A DNA stretch of 6,697 bases from CAZYWA01 sp964650975 [NCBI: uncultured bacterium] (GTDB taxonomy: Bacteria > JADJOY01): the NCBI GenBank assembly GCA_964650975.1, contig CAZYWA010000449.1:1-6697 (forward strand). Direction: 5' to 3'. Both the position numbers and the translations under genes were made by a program. The notes under the pieces were generated by a model, which was not told the DNA's origin, did not search any database, and saw nothing but the letters and a program-made list of their open reading frames with translations. Below are positions 4,842 through 6,697 of this stretch, in pieces. Positions within the stretch are counted from its first letter, which is position 1; each line of letters opens with the position of its first letter.

Positions 4842-6287
4842 TCAGCCCAACCAGTGGCTCTCCAGGTCGGCCATCATCGCCCCCCACGCGGAAAACTCCG
4901 TGGGCTTGACGAAGTAGCCGTCCGCATCGTTCTGCTCCGCCAAGGCCCGGTCCCGATCTGCGCCCGCCGTCGTGAACACCACCACCGCGATTGAGCGCAG
5001 CGCAGGGTCGGATTTGATGAGAGACAACAACCCATGGCCGTCGAGGCGCGGAAGCCTCAAGTCCAGCAAGATCAGGTCGGGCTCCATTCGATCGCTGTAG
5101 GCGCCCTCGCGGCGAAGGTAGGCGAGCGCCTCGACGCCGTCGATCACGCGATCGACCACGCTGCCGCGCCCCGTCTGCGCGAGCGCCAGCGTGGCGAGAG
5201 TGGCGTGATCGTCATTATCCTCCACCAACAGGATCCGAAGCGGGCCCGCTACCCTCGCGAGGAGGCCGCGCTGCAGCGAGGGTGCAACAGGATCTCCGGG
5301 TGGCGGCGACGACCCTTCATCGCAGTCGATCCGATCACGCCCCTCCGCCTTCGCGCGTAGAAGGGCGGCATCGACCCGGCGGAACGTACCTGCGAGGGTT
5401 TCGCCGAGCCCGTGGACCGCAATGCCCTGGCTCACCGTGACCGGCGCGCCAGACGGCAGAAGAGTCCGCGTACCGGTTCGAACGGCCATCTGAATACGAC
5501 TCGCGACGATCCGGCCCTCTGCCAGATCCGCACTCGGTAGTGCCACCAGAAGCTCGTCACCACCGTACCGGATGCCAATATCGCCGCGGCGCACCTCGGT
5601 GAGGACAGCACATCCCACGGCTTCGAGCACACGATCACCCTGCGCATGACCAAAACGATCGTTAACGAGCTTGAAGTGGTCGATGTCGATCAAGATGAGT
5701 GCGAACCCGAGCCGAAGCTCGAGCCACTCCTCGACACGCATGGGGAGGTCGCGGACGTAGAAGTGCTTGGTGAAGAGTCCGGTCGACGGGTCGACCTCCG
5801 CTTCTATAATTTTGTCTGCGACCTCGGTCTGGTAACTCAGGTCCAGTTCGTCTAGTACGTCAAATCGAAGGACGACATCACCCACCTGGATTTTGTCGCC
5901 GGGATCGAGCACCGCTTCCACGATTGGGCGGCCATTCACCATCGTGCCGTTCCGCCCGCCTCGATCGAACACCGTGACGACGCTCGCACCCTCACTCTCG
6001 CGCCTGACAGAGAAGAGCACGTGCTCGCGCGACACCGTGTGGTCGATCAGGTGAATGTCGGCTCGAGGATTGCGACCGAGCACATACGCATTCGATCGCG
6101 CGGGAAGCGGAAAGCAGCGTCCTAGGCGCGGGCCGTACAGCACCGTCAAAGCCGCGACGCGGCTCTTCGGCTCGATCGGAGCTATACGCAGGCCGAGGTC
6201 CGTACCCGCTCTTAACCGAGCATTTGTATCGGCGAGCGGATTCGTCCGAGGCGGCTTCGACATCATCGACTCTGGGATCCCCAGCAT
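4842..6287 (-). CDS. FHA-GGDEF-REC diguanylate cyclase
   Basis: Residues are numbered from the farthest in-frame start, a TTG at 6296. Residues 48-146 form an FHA phosphopeptide-binding domain (YVLGRNPRADIHL, SREH, GRNGTMVNGRPI). Residues 165-325 form a GGDEF domain: DPSTGLFTKHFY, ILIDIDHFKLVNDRFGH with metal ligand D204, signature RYGGDEL at 243-249, and an RxxD inhibitory site (RRGD, 236-239) at the classic five-residue distance. Residues 352-480 form a receiver: VEDND, phospho-Asp D412 in ILLDLRLP, T442/T443 and K464 in YFVKP. The catalytic residues suggest active synthesis of cyclic di-GMP from two GTP with product inhibition, controlled by phosphothreonine binding and phosphorylation. 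The fifth signature residue is L instead of F. A soluble, cytoplasmic protein is likely. Start choices are ATG 6287 (used here), ATG 6266/6263 and TTG 6296; none has a good ribosome site. There are no frameshifts over 1.4 kb. Confidence 0.92.
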   Translation of the reverse strand: MLGIPESMMSKPPRTNPLADTNARLRAGTDLGLRIAPIEPKSRVAALTVLYGPRLGRCFPLPARSNAYVLGRNPRADIHLIDHTVSREHVLFSVRRESEGASVVTVFDRGGRNGTMVNGRPIVEAVLDPGDKIQVGDVVLRFDVLDELDLSYQTEVADKIIEAEVDPSTGLFTKHFYVRDLPMRVEEWLELRLGFALILIDIDHFKLVNDRFGHAQGDRVLEAVGCAVLTEVRRGDIGIRYGGDELLVALPSADLAEGRIVASRIQMAVRTGTRTLLPSGAPVTVSQGIAVHGLGETLAGTFRRVDAALLRAKAEGRDRIDCDEGSSPPPGDPVAPSLQRGLLARVAGPLRILLVEDNDDHATLATLALAQTGRGSVVDRVIDGVEALAYLRREGAYSDRMEPDLILLDLRLPRLDGHGLLSLIKSDPALRSIAVVVFTTAGADRDRALAEQNDADGYFVKPTEFSAWGAMMADLESHWLG

Positions 6288-6533
6288 GCCCGACAAGCAG
6301 AGTGATGTACGCGAATTCGTCCGCTTGATTCAAGGCCAGTGAAAACGCTGAGGTGTGAGGACCGGTGGCAAGGGAGTTGGCTCGAACTCGTTGGGGGTCG
6401 CTGTCCCACGTCCAGGTCGTATGACTCGAGCTGGGGAGCGGATCGCCCCTCAAGCGTGATTGCGAATATCGAAGGAGGCCGGGATACCGACCTCGCCAAT
6501 CGGTCCTTCGCACAACCGTCGCGGCGCAACGAG
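6288..6533. promoter_or_regulatory. Upstream region of the cyclase gene
   Basis: About 245 bp separate the cyclase from the next minus-strand gene. On the minus strand TTGAAT near 6325-6330 is followed after about 17 bp by GTACAT, a weak sigma-70-like pair. No sigma-54 element, palindrome or further gene was convincing. Open frames here have no protein-like composition. Confidence 0.25.
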
Positions 6534-6697
6534 TCACCGCGCCCCCATGTTCGGGTGCGCCTCTTCGCTGGCCTGACGGAGGCTCACCAGCTCCCGCTCC
6601 AGCCGCGCAACGTCTCTCCAGGCGGTGAGTGCTTGCGCTCGAAACGTATCCCGCGCGATCCGCAGCTCATCAACCTCGGCCCGCAGCCTGGCGACTT
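6534..6697 (-). CDS. C-terminal end of a coiled-coil protein (partial)
   Basis: The minus-strand frame is open from the right edge to TGA 6534-6536 and encodes the last 53 residues of a protein. It reads VARLRAEVDELRIARDTF, then WRDVARLERELVSLRQASEE, and ends HPNMGAR. Leucines and other hydrophobics at heptad-like spacing among Arg/Glu/Asp indicate a coiled coil. The N-terminal domains lie outside the window, so the function is unknown. It sits upstream of the cyclase on the same strand, but the spacer makes a shared transcript uncertain. Confidence 0.65.
   Translation of the reverse strand, partial: VARLRAEVDELRIARDTFRAQALTAWRDVARLERELVSLRQASEEAHPNMGAR

Noticed and set aside
5992-6537. Minus-strand frame of 181 codons overlapping the cyclase N-terminus
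   Set aside because: It is an out-of-frame shadow of the FHA region; its sequence is unlike any family I recognise and its start has no ribosome site.

Overview
The window is very GC-rich, with dense short genes on both strands. It encodes stand-alone receiver proteins, an FHA-GGDEF-receiver fusion and a lysine-rich AT-hook/Fis-like DNA-binding protein. That gene style suits a large-genome soil or sediment deltaproteobacterium such as a myxobacterium (Myxococcota). This is inference from style; there is no rRNA or other phylogenetic marker here.

Layout. (1) 1-714, minus strand: a fragment of a tyrosine recombinase catalytic domain running off the left edge, fused or overlapped with a frameshifted unknown gene (212-714). 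(2) 799-1380, minus strand: three tandem genes for small zinc-ribbon proteins (ZR-C, ZR-B, ZR-A in transcription order), with translational-coupling spacing (TGATG overlap, then a 7-nt gap). (3) 1539-2700: a single-domain receiver (RR1, plus), a fourth zinc-ribbon gene with one frameshift (ZR-D, minus) and a second receiver (RR2, plus). ZR-C/RR1 and ZR-D/RR2 are each divergent pairs around a 140-160 bp spacer, so a two-gene unit appears to have been duplicated. (4) 2790-3308: an AT-hook/Fis-type HTH protein with a hydrophobic segment. (5) 3481-3918: a VOC (glyoxalase-fold) protein, convergent with and overlapping by 11 bp the end of a dienelactone-hydrolase gene (3908-4676, minus) that carries about four frameshifts. 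(6) 4842-6287, minus: an FHA-GGDEF-REC diguanylate cyclase with all visible motifs. (7) 6534-6697, minus: the coiled-coil C-terminus of a protein that continues beyond the right edge.

The most unusual part is the zinc-ribbon/receiver cluster beside a recombinase remnant. Paralogues in it are diverging at key residues: ZR-C has lost a zinc-ligand cysteine and RR2 has lost the conserved switch threonine. A plausible but untested reading is a small signalling module in which receivers without output domains work with, or control, tiny zinc-ribbon proteins. The cyclase's C-terminal receiver is a further phosphorylation input nearby, but nothing in the sequence links it directly to the cluster.

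Caution: most broken genes here are explained by single-base indels in short homopolymer runs. Genuine pseudogenes and uncorrected sequencing or assembly indels cannot be separated from the sequence alone.
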